A DNA stretch of 16,427 nt from Proteobacteria bacterium UBA7821 (GTDB lineage: Bacteria; Pseudomonadota; Gammaproteobacteria; Comchoanobacterales; Comchoanobacteraceae). The position numbers were made by a program, and so were the translations under genes. The notes under the pieces are model-generated. The model saw nothing but the letters and a program-made list of their open reading frames with translations. It had not been told where the DNA came from and ran no database searches. The DNA lies in contig DLBP01000030.1 in the NCBI GenBank assembly GCA_002480165.1, positions 1 through 16,427 on the forward strand. Reading direction: 5' to 3'. Position 1 is the stretch's first letter. Each line of letters starts with the position of its first letter. Shown here piece by piece: positions 1 to 7,063 of this stretch.

Positions 1-240
1 AGAACGCATCAATTGCGCGTTCATTGTCGTCATGTGGATTTGCCAATCATTGGTGATGAGACTTATGGTGATCACCGTAAAAACCGAGAATTTAATCGAT
101 TGCTTGCGAAAAAGCCTATGTTGTTGCATGCTGTTTCAATTGAGTTTCAGCACCGGTCTAAGTCACGTTCGGTCAAGGTGACAGCGCCGTTGCCTGGTGA
201 CTTTCAGCGAGTGCTTGATGCGAATTCCAACTTGACTTGA
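1..240 (+). CDS. rluC: 23S rRNA pseudouridine synthase RluC, 3' end only
   Basis: This is the C-terminal 79 residues of an RluA-family pseudouridine synthase; the start lies before the window. The first visible residues, RTHQLRVH, are the conserved RTHQ(I/L)RVH motif near the end of the catalytic domain. They are followed by the usual PIIGDETYGD segment and a LLHA motif. The spacing and the YGD..NREFNRLL stretch resemble E. coli RluC, which modifies uridines 955, 2504 and 2580 of 23S rRNA in the cytoplasm, better than RluA or RluD. In E. coli rluC also lies close upstream of the rpmF-plsX-fab cluster, which supports the assignment. The catalytic aspartate and any S4 domain are outside the window, so the exact paralogue is not certain. 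The end of this gene overlaps the -35 box of the proposed rpmF promoter. Confidence 0.85.
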   Translation, partial: RTHQLRVHCRHVDLPIIGDETYGDHRKNREFNRLLAKKPMLLHAVSIEFQHRSKSRSVKVTAPLPGDFQRVLDANSNLT

Positions 241-260
241 CTTTTGTCATCTGGTAAGAT
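232..260 (+). promoter_or_regulatory. Probable sigma-70 promoter for rpmF-plsX-fab operon
   Basis: TTGACT (232-237), 17-base spacer, TAAGAT (255-260), with TG at 252-253 giving an extended -10. The -35 box lies inside the last codons of rluC. The predicted start near 267 leaves a leader of about 24 bases with an AGAGGT ribosome-binding site (281-286) before rpmF. Confidence 0.6.
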
Positions 261-290
261 TAGGGGTCTTTAAATTTATCAGAGGTACGC

Positions 291-524
291 ATGGCTGTTC
301 AAAAAAGTAAAGTGTCCCGTTCAAAACGTGGCATGAGAAACGCTGAAAACACTCCTTACCAACCCGTTACCCGTGTCGATGAAACGACCGGTGTGACCCA
401 CACAAGCCACCACATGGCCGGTGACTACTACCGTGGCAAACGGGTCTACAAAAACTTCCATGACATTGAACAGTCGTTGGCCGCAGAGCCAAGTTCACTC
501 GGTGACGAAAGCGCTGTAGAATAG
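291..524 (+). CDS. rpmF: 50S ribosomal protein L32 with C-terminal extension
   Basis: Ribosomal protein L32 is a small component of the large subunit. The N-terminus MAVQKSKVSRSKRGMRNAE matches the hallmark MAVQxxKxSRSKRGMRR start, and the middle HHMAGDYYRGKRV matches the conserved HH...GYYRGRKV segment where the E. coli protein (57 residues) ends. This version has 77 residues, so about 22 extra, acidic residues (from about KNFHDIEQ to the end) follow the normal C-terminus. There are no cysteines, so it is the zinc-free form. Start choice: AGAGGT lies 4 bases upstream of the ATG. Only one base separates its TAG from the plsX start, so the two are co-transcribed and probably translationally coupled. 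The DUF177/YceD gene that precedes rpmF in many proteobacteria is absent here. Confidence 0.95.
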   Translation: MAVQKSKVSRSKRGMRNAENTPYQPVTRVDETTGVTHTSHHMAGDYYRGKRVYKNFHDIEQSLAAEPSSLGDESAVE

Positions 525-525
525 C

Positions 526-1518
526 ATGCAGAAACAGGTTGCCATTGCTGTTGACATGATGAGTGGTGACAGTGGGGCCGATACCAGCTGTCGGGCTGTC
601 TCTGACGCAATTTCTCGTGGCGATGCGTGTCAGTTCATACTTGTGGGCCGTAGAACAGAGATCGTACAACACCTGAAGAAGTACCCATGCCGTCTAGACC
701 ACGTCAAAATCGTTGATTGCGATGACGTCGTCCGCATGACTGATAATCCACTGCTAGCACTCAGAAAGGGTCGCCGTACATCCATGTGGATTGCGTTAGA
801 CTTGGTTAAGCAGGGTGTTGCACACGCCTGCGTTAGCGCCGGTAACACCGGCGTGCTCATGGCCATGTCTCGATATCTTTTGAAAATGAAAGACGGGATT
901 CAGAAGCCGGCAATCTGTACCTACCTACCCATCGAAGACGATAAAGAGGTCTTGGCACTTGATCTGGGCGCTAACGTCGACTGTCAACCCAATCACTTGC
1001 TTGAATTTGCCAAGATGGGCTCAGATCTACATGTCAAGGAATCACCCACAGTTGGCCTGCTTGCCAATGGCACAGAAAGTATTAAAGGCAATCAGCTAGT
1101 CAAGTCTGCACACGATCTGCTGGCCAGCACCGCGAGCCTTAACTACATTGGCTATGTCGAAGGAGACCAATTGTTTAAAGGGGTTGCTGATGTGATCGTC
1201 TGTGATGGTTTTGTTGGTAATCTGGTGCTAAAATCCTGTGAGGGTCTGACAAGAATGCTGACCAATGAGATCGCGAACGTCAGTAGGAACAGTTGGTACG
1301 GTGTCATGGTTAAATCGTTACTAAAAAAGGCTTTAAGTCGTTTTGATCCACAAAATCGGGGCGCGGCTATACTCCTGGGTTTGAAAGCCAGCGTCATTAA
1401 AGTTCATGGAGCAGCTTGTCATCGCGTGTTTCTAAATGGTATCAGTGAAGCGTTAAAAAATGCCAGACATCACGGTGATCAACACGTCACGACGCCCGAC
1501 AGTTGTTATGCAGAATAA
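526..1518 (+). CDS. plsX: Phosphate acyltransferase PlsX
   Basis: PlsX converts acyl-ACP and phosphate into acyl-phosphate, the acyl donor for PlsY in phospholipid synthesis; it is a soluble or peripheral membrane enzyme. Of its 330 residues the following are diagnostic: IAVDMMSGD at the N-terminus (usual form IALDAMGGD), ALRKGRRTSMWIAL, VSAGNTGVLMAMSR, LDLGANVDC, IKGNQLVKSAH, FIG-like YIGYVEGDQLFKGVADV, and VCDGFVGNLVLKSCEG. The C-terminus GAAILLGLKASVIKVHG is also typical. It is slightly shorter than E. coli PlsX (about 350 residues). No strong ribosome-binding site precedes the ATG, which starts one base after the rpmF stop, so re-initiation is likely. Its 3' end overlaps fabH by 11 bases. 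Oddities are MSGD for MGGD and LLANGTESIKGN for the usual LLNIGEEEIKGN. Confidence 0.95.
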   Translation: MQKQVAIAVDMMSGDSGADTSCRAVSDAISRGDACQFILVGRRTEIVQHLKKYPCRLDHVKIVDCDDVVRMTDNPLLALRKGRRTSMWIALDLVKQGVAHACVSAGNTGVLMAMSRYLLKMKDGIQKPAICTYLPIEDDKEVLALDLGANVDCQPNHLLEFAKMGSDLHVKESPTVGLLANGTESIKGNQLVKSAHDLLASTASLNYIGYVEGDQLFKGVADVIVCDGFVGNLVLKSCEGLTRMLTNEIANVSRNSWYGVMVKSLLKKALSRFDPQNRGAAILLGLKASVIKVHGAACHRVFLNGISEALKNARHHGDQHVTTPDSCYAE

Positions 1519-2470
1519 AACAACCATCCGAATAGCTGCCAATGCATCTCACCTGCCATCCAAACTCCTAACCAATGATGATTTAGCAACATTAGTCGAC
1601 ACGAACGATGAGTGGATCGTTTCTAGAACTGGAATTAAACAACGATTCATAGTCGATGATCACGAGTCGACAGAGTCCTTGGCGCTTGCATCGGTCAAAA
1701 AGCTCATGTCTCAAAACGAACAACTGGCAGGAAAAGTGCCTGATTTGATTGTTACAGCAACCTCAACCCCCACGCGTTTTTTACCGAGTATTTCCAGTTT
1801 CATCGCCTCAGAGTGTTTCATGGGTGACATCATGGCATTTGATTTGAATGCGGCATGCTCGGGTTTTTGTTACGCAATCCACGTTGCACACAGCCTCATG
1901 ATATCAGCAAACTTAGACAACGCCCTAGTTATTGGTACTGATACGATGTCAAGAGTGGTTGATTGGCGTGACCGAAACACGTGCATTCTATTTGGCGATG
2001 GCGCTGGATGTCTTTGGTTACAAAAAGATACGAAACCAGGTATCGTATCATGCTATTCTTCAGGCAATGCCAGCAATTACAACAGCCTTCACGCCACTGG
2101 CGGCTATCAGGCGCCTAATCAGCACCATTTAACCATGCAGGGCAGCGATGTGTTTAAAGTGGCTGTCAAACAATTTGTTCAGATGACACTAGACACACTC
2201 AAGCAAGCCGGCAAAACCGTCGCAGAGCTAGATTGGCTCATAACGCATCAAGCCAACTACCGGATTATCCAAGCGGTCTCGCGACAGTTGGGTATCGATA
2301 TGAATAAAGTTGTCGTAACCGTTGATCAGCACGCCAATACATCAGCGGCATCTCTCCCGCTTGCGATTGCATCGGCAGTCGAGAAAGAGGAATTACAAGT
2401 AGGCGATTTGGTTCTACTGTTGGCTTTTGGGGCTGGATACACGTGGTCATCTGTTTTAATGTATTATTAA
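1508..2470 (+). CDS. fabH: 3-oxoacyl-ACP synthase III (KAS III) FabH
   Basis: FabH starts fatty-acid synthesis by condensing acetyl-CoA with malonyl-ACP. The catalytic triad is visible: Cys117 (AACSGF), His247 (THQAN) and Asn277 (ANTSAAS). Other family blocks are DTNDEWIVSRTGI near residue 32, GTDTMSRVVD..DR and LFGDGAG. I chose the ATG at 1508 (320 residues, E. coli 317) because its N-terminus then aligns with the family. An in-frame ATG at 1460 would add 16 unrelated residues inside plsX but does have a possible purine-rich site before it (AGTGAAG). From 1508 the gene overlaps plsX by 11 bases and has little ribosome-binding sequence, so translational coupling is likely. fabG follows after 10 bases; the usual fabD gene is missing between them. 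Confidence 0.94.
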   Translation: MQNKTTIRIAANASHLPSKLLTNDDLATLVDTNDEWIVSRTGIKQRFIVDDHESTESLALASVKKLMSQNEQLAGKVPDLIVTATSTPTRFLPSISSFIASECFMGDIMAFDLNAACSGFCYAIHVAHSLMISANLDNALVIGTDTMSRVVDWRDRNTCILFGDGAGCLWLQKDTKPGIVSCYSSGNASNYNSLHATGGYQAPNQHHLTMQGSDVFKVAVKQFVQMTLDTLKQAGKTVAELDWLITHQANYRIIQAVSRQLGIDMNKVVVTVDQHANTSAASLPLAIASAVEKEELQVGDLVLLLAFGAGYTWSSVLMYY

Positions 2471-2480
2471 GGAGACTTTT

Positions 2481-3212
2481 ATGAAGCAAGGCATAGCGAT
2501 TGTAACCGGTGCCAGTCGAGGCATTGGTAAAGAAATACTGACGAGCTTGGTACAGTCTGGCCATAAGGTCATTGGTACCGCAACAACGACAAACGGCGCG
2601 GCAGCCATTTCAGAAATGATTGGTAGAGAAAAATCGGGTTATGTTTTAGATTTATCCGACCGCGAATCGATTGTTCGTTTGGTTCAATCAATCAAACAAG
2701 ATCATTCAGAACCCATCAGCTATTTAGTCAATAATGCGGGCATAACACAGGACAATTTAATGCTTCGAATGAAACCAGACCAATGGATGAATGTGCTTAA
2801 TGTGAATTTAACCGGTACGTTTCACCTAACGCAGTTGTTGTTGAAAGACATGCTGAAAGCAAGGTGGGGGCGAATTGTTAACATCTCTTCGATAGTCGGT
2901 AGTATTGGAAATCCTGGACAAGTCAACTACGCTGCTTCAAAAGCTGGTCTCGAAGCCATGACGCGCTGCTTGGCTGCCGAGGTGGCTGCTAGGCAGATTA
3001 CGGTCAACGCTGTTTTACCTGGTTACATTCAATCTGACATGAGTGAGCAAATATCCGAGGGTCACAAAGAAAAAGTATTGGAACACATAGCCATGAAGCG
3101 TTTTGGATCACCAGCAGATGTTGCTCATGCAGTCGAGTTTTTATTGTCTGATGGTGCGGCATACATGACTGGACAGCGGATCGTTGTTGATGGTGGTATG
3201 TATATGTTATAA
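2481..3212 (+). CDS. fabG: 3-oxoacyl-ACP reductase FabG
   Basis: FabG performs the NADPH-dependent reduction of 3-oxoacyl-ACP in each elongation cycle. It is a short-chain dehydrogenase of 243 residues (E. coli 244). The nucleotide-binding motif TGASRGIG is at residues 9-16, the NNAG motif at 84-87, and the catalytic Ser137, Tyr150 and Lys154 lie in NISS...VNYAASKAG, one residue off E. coli numbering. The C-terminus has the FabG-like LLSDGAAYMTGQ..VVDGGMYM. A strong AAGGAG site lies just upstream of the ATG and begins at the fabH stop, so the two genes are tightly linked. A 73-base gap with its own probable promoter separates it from acpP. Confidence 0.96.
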   Translation: MKQGIAIVTGASRGIGKEILTSLVQSGHKVIGTATTTNGAAAISEMIGREKSGYVLDLSDRESIVRLVQSIKQDHSEPISYLVNNAGITQDNLMLRMKPDQWMNVLNVNLTGTFHLTQLLLKDMLKARWGRIVNISSIVGSIGNPGQVNYAASKAGLEAMTRCLAAEVAARQITVNAVLPGYIQSDMSEQISEGHKEKVLEHIAMKRFGSPADVAHAVEFLLSDGAAYMTGQRIVVDGGMYML

Positions 3213-3216
3213 CTTG

Positions 3217-3244
3217 TTGATTTGTATTTTAGATATGACATAAT
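3217..3244 (+). promoter_or_regulatory. Probable promoter for acpP
   Basis: TTGATT (3217-3222), 16-base spacer, CATAAT (3239-3244), with TG at 3236-3237 as an extended -10, in the only sizeable gap of the fab cluster. A separate promoter fits the high demand for ACP known in other bacteria. An overlapping alternative is TTGTTG (3214-3219) with the same -10 at a poorer 19-base spacing. Confidence 0.45.
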
Positions 3245-3285
3245 ACAAGCAGCATATCGAGAAAACCTGATGGAGGTAATGAAAA

Positions 3286-3534
3286 ATGTCTGAGACCGTA
3301 TATGAGCGAGTGAAAAAAGTAGTGGTAGAACATCTGGGTGTTGATCCAGACCAAGTGAGTGAGAGCTCATCATTCATGGGTGATCTGGGTGCTGATTCGC
3401 TCGATCAGGTTGAATTACTGCTTGCATTTGAAGAGGAGTTTGACTGTGTCATTCCGGAAGATGAAGCAGAATCAATTGCCTCGGTTGGCGAAGCGGTTCA
3501 AGCAATCAATGAATTGTTAGACAAAGCCAGCTAA
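3286..3534 (+). CDS. acpP: Acyl carrier protein
   Basis: ACP carries the growing acyl chain on a 4'-phosphopantetheine arm. The protein has 82 residues, is strongly acidic and contains the universal DSL site: Ser38 in [12 protein letters not shown] is the attachment serine. The helix II/III region [16 protein letters not shown] matches the E. coli EEEFDTEIPDEEAEKI, although here a cysteine (Cys54) replaces threonine. GGAGGT (3272-3277) is 8 bases before the ATG. An earlier out-of-frame ATG at 3279 encodes only MKNV and sits too close to the ribosome-binding site to be the real start. The stop TAA overlaps the fabF ATG by one base (TAATG), so acpP and fabF are coupled. Confidence 0.97.
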   Translation: MSETVYERVKKVVVEHLGVDPDQVSESSSFMGDLGADSLDQVELLLAFEEEFDCVIPEDEAESIASVGEAVQAINELLDKAS

Positions 3535-4772
3535 TGCAACGAAAAAGAGTGGTGGTAACCGGGTTAGGCTTGGTGTCTCCTTATGGAATTGAGCTTGAAA
3601 AGGCATGGGAACAGGTTCAGAATGGCCAGAGTTCGGTCACTAAAATTACTCGATTTGATGTGTCTCAATACCGAAGCCAGATAGCTGCCCAAGTTGTTGA
3701 CTATCACCCTGAAGCGTTTTTCAAGCCCAATGAAATTCGACGCATCGACCAGTTCATTGCTTTTGGTGTGTCGGCCGCGCGGCTTGCGCATGAAAATGCG
3801 GGTCTAAGTAGTGGTGTTATTGATAAAGATCGTGTGGGCGTCTGTATTGGGTCTGGGATTGGTGGATTAGAGACTATTGAAAAAACAGCCATTAAACACA
3901 ATCACAATGCTGGTAAGATTTCGCCATTTTTTATCCCTGCGAGTATCACGAACATGATCTCCGGTCATGTATCAATCGAATATGGTTTCAGAGGTCCAAA
4001 TTTTTCAGTCACGACCGCTTGTGCCACTGGCAGTCACAGCATTGGCCTGTCTTACCGGACGATTTGCTATGGTGATGCAGATGTGATGCTAGCTGGTGGT
4101 TCGGAAAGCCCTTGTACACCGATTGGTCTTGGGGGATTTTCTGCAATGAGGGCATTGTCGGCACAAAATGACAAGCCAAAACAGGCTTCTCGTCCCTTTG
4201 ACCGAGATCGAGATGGGTTTGTTATTGCGGAAGGTGCTGCGGTGTTGGTACTGGAATCGCTAGACCACGCTACAAAGCGTGGCGCTAACATCATCGCTGA
4301 AGTGACTGGTTTTGGCATGAGTGGTGATGCTTTTCATATCACTCAGCCACATGCCAATGGCTTGGGCGCAAGGAACGCGATCGAGCACGCATTACACGAT
4401 GCCTCACTACAGCCAGCAGACGTCAATTACATCAATGCCCATGGAACCTCGACACCAACCGGTGATGAGATTGAGCCACAGGTGATTAAGCAAGTGTTTG
4501 GTGCGAGTCCCACCCTTGCCATGAGTTCAACTAAATCCATGCACGGTCATCTGCTGGGTGCTGCTGGCTCGCTGGAGTCTATCTGGTCGTGTTTAGCCAT
4601 TCGAGATCAGGTGGCGCCGCCAACCATTAATCTTGATAATCCCATTGAATCCTGCAATGGAATCAATATGGTTCCCAATGAGGCACAACCCATGAAGATT
4701 AACTACGCGATCAATAACTCGTTTGGATTTGGTGGCACCAATACCTCACTGGTCTTTGCAAAATATGACTAA
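3534..4772 (+). CDS. fabF: 3-oxoacyl-ACP synthase II (KAS II) FabF
   Basis: FabF elongates acyl-ACP with malonyl-ACP, including the step that makes cis-vaccenate. The protein has 412 residues (E. coli 413). The active-site cysteine is Cys163 in TTACATGSH, the histidines are His303 (NAHGTSTPTGD) and His339 (KSMHGHLLGAAG), and the conserved lysine is Lys334. The N-terminus RRVVVTGLGLVSP-like sequence and the C-terminus NNSFGFGGTNTSLVF are typical of KAS I/II; the numbering and the acpP linkage favour FabF over FabB. The start overlaps the acpP stop. At the 3' end the next gene begins 8 bases before the fabF stop, so the HAD gene belongs to the same transcript. Confidence 0.96.
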   Translation: MQRKRVVVTGLGLVSPYGIELEKAWEQVQNGQSSVTKITRFDVSQYRSQIAAQVVDYHPEAFFKPNEIRRIDQFIAFGVSAARLAHENAGLSSGVIDKDRVGVCIGSGIGGLETIEKTAIKHNHNAGKISPFFIPASITNMISGHVSIEYGFRGPNFSVTTACATGSHSIGLSYRTICYGDADVMLAGGSESPCTPIGLGGFSAMRALSAQNDKPKQASRPFDRDRDGFVIAEGAAVLVLESLDHATKRGANIIAEVTGFGMSGDAFHITQPHANGLGARNAIEHALHDASLQPADVNYINAHGTSTPTGDEIEPQVIKQVFGASPTLAMSSTKSMHGHLLGAAGSLESIWSCLAIRDQVAPPTINLDNPIESCNGINMVPNEAQPMKINYAINNSFGFGGTNTSLVFAKYD

Positions 4773-5580
4773 ATGCATAACGGGTCTTAATCGCATCATT
4801 AGTCAGTACGATGTGCTCTTTTCAGATATATGGGGAGTTCTGTGGGACGGACAAACTTTATTTTCTCACGTAACAGAGACGCTGGCAGAGCTACAGCGGC
4901 ATTCTAAACAAACCATACTGATTACCAATGCGGCTAAAAGTCCACAATGGATTGAAAATAATCTAGCAGCTGCTGGTTTAGATAGGCATCGATACCATGC
5001 GATCGTCAGTTCTGGATCTGTCTGTTTTCAGCATTTGGCTAATGAGCAAACTTGCAAACGTGTTTATCTGATTGGGAGAGCTGTTGATCGATCTTATTTG
5101 AGTCAATTAAATTGTCGCTTTGTGGATGACATTGACCAGGCTGACTGTATCATACTGATGTCGCTTGATAGTGATCACATTGGCATCGATTATTACGATG
5201 CTTTACTGGCATCGGCCTCCAAGCGTCAATTGCCACTTTATTGCGCTAATCCAGACTATCGTTTTGTTGACCGTTCAGGCCAATCAATGATCCGAGCCGG
5301 TACCATCGCTGAGCGTTACACAACTCAATATGACGGCTTGTCAAAATACTTTGGAAAGCCACATCGCGATATTTATGAACACTGTCTCGCTTTAGTGCCA
5401 GACGTTGATAAGAAAAAGATACTAGCCGTTGGTGATAGCATTTTGCATGATATTCAAGGTGCGAAGGCACAAGGCATCGATTCTTTACTGATTCGCTCTG
5501 GTGTCTCTCAAGACATTTCCGTTGAGGAATGTCTTGAGCGGTCAGGAGCTGATTATTTAGCCGAGTCGTTCATCTGGTAA
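4765..5580 (+). CDS. HAD-superfamily class IIA hydrolase, function unknown
   Basis: The protein has 271 residues and the four HAD motifs: I, DIWGVLWDG with the nucleophile Asp21; II, ITNAA around Thr54; III, Lys198 in GKPHRDIYEH; and IV, VGDSILHDIQGAKAQGI with Asp224 and Asp229. The arrangement, with a cap domain of about 140 residues between motifs II and III, is that of class IIA (NagD-like) enzymes. The DxWGVxxDG form of motif I recalls a subfamily known mainly from alphaproteobacteria (TIGR01459, from memory). The second aspartate of the usual DxD is a tryptophan, which may alter phosphatase chemistry. The substrate is unknown; a small sugar or nucleotide phosphate is typical of the class. 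I chose the ATG at 4765, inside the fabF end, rather than an in-frame TTG at 4723. It meets the oppositely oriented MFS gene after 7 bases. Confidence 0.85.
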   Translation: MTKCITGLNRIISQYDVLFSDIWGVLWDGQTLFSHVTETLAELQRHSKQTILITNAAKSPQWIENNLAAAGLDRHRYHAIVSSGSVCFQHLANEQTCKRVYLIGRAVDRSYLSQLNCRFVDDIDQADCIILMSLDSDHIGIDYYDALLASASKRQLPLYCANPDYRFVDRSGQSMIRAGTIAERYTTQYDGLSKYFGKPHRDIYEHCLALVPDVDKKKILAVGDSILHDIQGAKAQGIDSLLIRSGVSQDISVEECLERSGADYLAESFIW

Positions 5581-5587
5581 TCATGAG

Positions 5588-6853
5588 TTATAGGATATCA
5601 TCCGTGATATCTGACATAACTTTTGTCATATCCGTTGTCTGAGAAACTGCTTTTAGAACCAGCGACCCTCGGTAGATGTACACGATACTGGCGGCGATCA
5701 AATTAATACTAAGTAGCATGATTGCTAAAGGAACAATGGTTGTATCGTATAGCATCACTGCCAGCTCACCAAGAATATAACACAAACCAAACTTATAGCA
5801 GCTAATCATGGCAAAAGCAGATCCCGCCACGTGACTAAATGGCGACATCGTGCCACCAATACCAGCGCTAACCATCAGTGCAGAACCAAAGATGACCAGT
5901 AGGACTGATAGGTGCATCAATACCAGCTGGTATGTGCCTGCTAGCAAAGTGCTGGCTATCATTAACACACAGCCAATACCATGGATGGAAAGTCCGAGTA
6001 TTAACGTATTGGTGATGCCTTTTTGTTTAACTAGCCTGCCACAAAAATAACTGGAGAAAAAAAACGTTAATCCACACGAGCCAAACAAAATGCTGTAGAG
6101 GCCCTCAGACAAACCAAATGTTTGTTGGTAAAGATAAGGCGATATGGAATAGTAGGCAAAAAAGCTACTAATACCCAAAGCGGCTGGTAGTGTGAATACC
6201 TGATAGTTGATGTGACTAAAAATAATGCGGTATTCATTCAAAACATTTCTTTTCTTAGAAGGTTTTTCTGCTGGGGTCGTTTCATGAAAAAAGGCATAGC
6301 TACTGCTCATGCTAAACAGTGCATACAGCAGTAAGGCAAAAAATATCCATTGCCAGCCAAAATACACACCAATAACCGTTCCAATGGAGGGTGCAATTAT
6401 TGCTGATGTCGAGTTGGCAACGTTCAAATAGCTAAACATTTCTGTCGAGGTGTCTGGGTCATCGTATAGATCCCTGATGGTTGCAAAACATGACAGATAG
6501 GCGCCACATGACCCCACTGCTTGTAGAATTTTCCCACTCAGGAAAACATCAAACGATGTTGCGTAAAAGCATGTGGTATTTGCAATGATTGATAGTATGA
6601 GTGAAAAGAAAAGGATTTTTCGTCGACCATAGTGGTCTGATAGGGGCCCAAAAATCAGTTGTGCGACACCGCATGTGAGCATAAAGAGACTGTTAGTCAG
6701 TTGCATTTTTTGAATGCTAACCCCAAATTCTTCCTGAATCGTTGGAACAAGCGGTATGTATAGGTCAAGCGAGAATGAGTAGGCGGATACTAATGGTATC
6801 ATCAAGACGATGGTCATCGTTTTACTGAGTATCCATGATGGCATGCTGTTCAT
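5588..6853 (-). CDS. Bcr/CflA-like MFS drug exporter
   Basis: This is a 421-residue inner-membrane transporter with about 12 hydrophobic segments. SLDLYIPLVPTI near residue 28 matches the S(I/L)DMYLPALP motif in TM1 of the Bcr/CflA subfamily (DHA1 proton antiporters), and motif A, GPLSDHYGRRK, is at residues 69-79 between TM2 and TM3. A charged loop (about 192-215) separates the two six-helix halves, and a hydrophilic tail of about 20 residues ends the protein. Substrates of such exporters range from bicyclomycin and chloramphenicol to peptides and cysteine; nothing here identifies one. The start at 6853 has no good ribosome-binding site, and Met4 and Met13 are alternatives. The proposed promoter would leave a leader of only about 7 bases. 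No regulator gene is adjacent, but a dyad overlaps the promoter. Confidence 0.88.
   Translation of the reverse strand: MNSMPSWILSKTMTIVLMIPLVSAYSFSLDLYIPLVPTIQEEFGVSIQKMQLTNSLFMLTCGVAQLIFGPLSDHYGRRKILFFSLILSIIANTTCFYATSFDVFLSGKILQAVGSCGAYLSCFATIRDLYDDPDTSTEMFSYLNVANSTSAIIAPSIGTVIGVYFGWQWIFFALLLYALFSMSSSYAFFHETTPAEKPSKKRNVLNEYRIIFSHINYQVFTLPAALGISSFFAYYSISPYLYQQTFGLSEGLYSILFGSCGLTFFFSSYFCGRLVKQKGITNTLILGLSIHGIGCVLMIASTLLAGTYQLVLMHLSVLLVIFGSALMVSAGIGGTMSPFSHVAGSAFAMISCYKFGLCYILGELAVMLYDTTIVPLAIMLLSINLIAASIVYIYRGSLVLKAVSQTTDMTKVMSDITDDIL
5594..5628. other. Two small overlapping hairpins at the HAD/MFS junction
   Basis: GATATCA (5594-5600) and TGATATC (5605-5611) form a 7-base-pair stem with a 4-base loop. 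TGACA (5612-5616) and TGTCA (5624-5628) form a second. Both lie in the last codons of the MFS gene, just past the HAD stop. Neither is GC-rich nor followed by a T run on either strand, so they are at best weak bidirectional terminators or mRNA-end stabilisers. Confidence 0.3.
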
Positions 6854-6866
6854 TTGGGCAATCCGG

Positions 6867-6882
6867 TTAATAACACTATTAA
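6867..6882 (-). promoter_or_regulatory. Dyad overlapping the probable MFS -10 region
   Basis: TTAATA-ACAC-TATTAA is a perfect 6+6 inverted repeat with a 4-base centre. On the minus strand it contains TGT-TATTAA, an extended -10 element (hexamer 6872-6867). Transcription would start near 6860, about 7 bases before the MFS ATG. I see no good -35 box. The overlap with the -10 would suit a repressor site, but an AT-rich dyad can arise by chance. Confidence 0.3.
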
Positions 6883-6941
6883 TAATAATAGAATGTTGGC
6901 TTCAATCAAGCAAAACATGCGATGAATTGTCCACTCTAATA

Positions 6942-6970
6942 TTGACGATCGTGTGATAATTCAGTACCAT
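6942..6970 (+). promoter_or_regulatory. Probable promoter of tRNA-Leu
   Basis: TTGACG (6942-6947), 17-base spacer, TACCAT (6965-6970) would start almost at the tRNA 5' end. An alternative is the extended -10 TGTGATAAT (6952-6960), starting near 6967 and leaving a more usual leader of about 13 bases, but without a clear -35 box. The choice between them cannot be made from sequence alone. Confidence 0.4.
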
Positions 6971-6979
6971 ATCAGCCAT

Positions 6980-7063
6980 GCCGAGGTGGTGAAATTGGTA
7001 GACACGCAAGCTTCAGGTGCTTGTGAGGTTTTCCTCGTGGAGGTTCGAGTCCTCTTCTCGGCA
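6980..7063 (+). tRNA. tRNA-Leu (anticodon CAG)
   Basis: A complete class II tRNA can be folded. The acceptor stem GCCGAGG (6980-6986) pairs with TCTCGGC (7056-7062). The D arm is GTG/CAC around 6989-7005. The anticodon stem CAAGC/GCTTG (7007-7011, 7019-7023) holds the loop TTCAGGT with CAG at 7014-7016. The long variable arm is GAGG-TTTT-CCTC (7025-7036), and the T arm GGAGG-TTCGAGT-CCTCT spans 7039-7055. The discriminator is A7063, as expected for leucine. CAG reads CUG codons. CCA is not encoded (the next bases are GCG), so it must be added by the nucleotidyltransferase. The 3' half overlaps, antisense, the end of lgt. Confidence 0.96.

Noticed and set aside
1152..1397. Antisense open frames within plsX, fabF, FabG and the APC gene
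   Set aside because: They are shadows of strongly conserved genes on the other strand, without start signals or domains.
3279..3293. Five-codon mini-frame (MKNV) overlapping the acpP start, possible uORF
   Set aside because: Its ATG is only a base or two from the GGAGGT site, too close for initiation, and the acpP ATG has ideal spacing.
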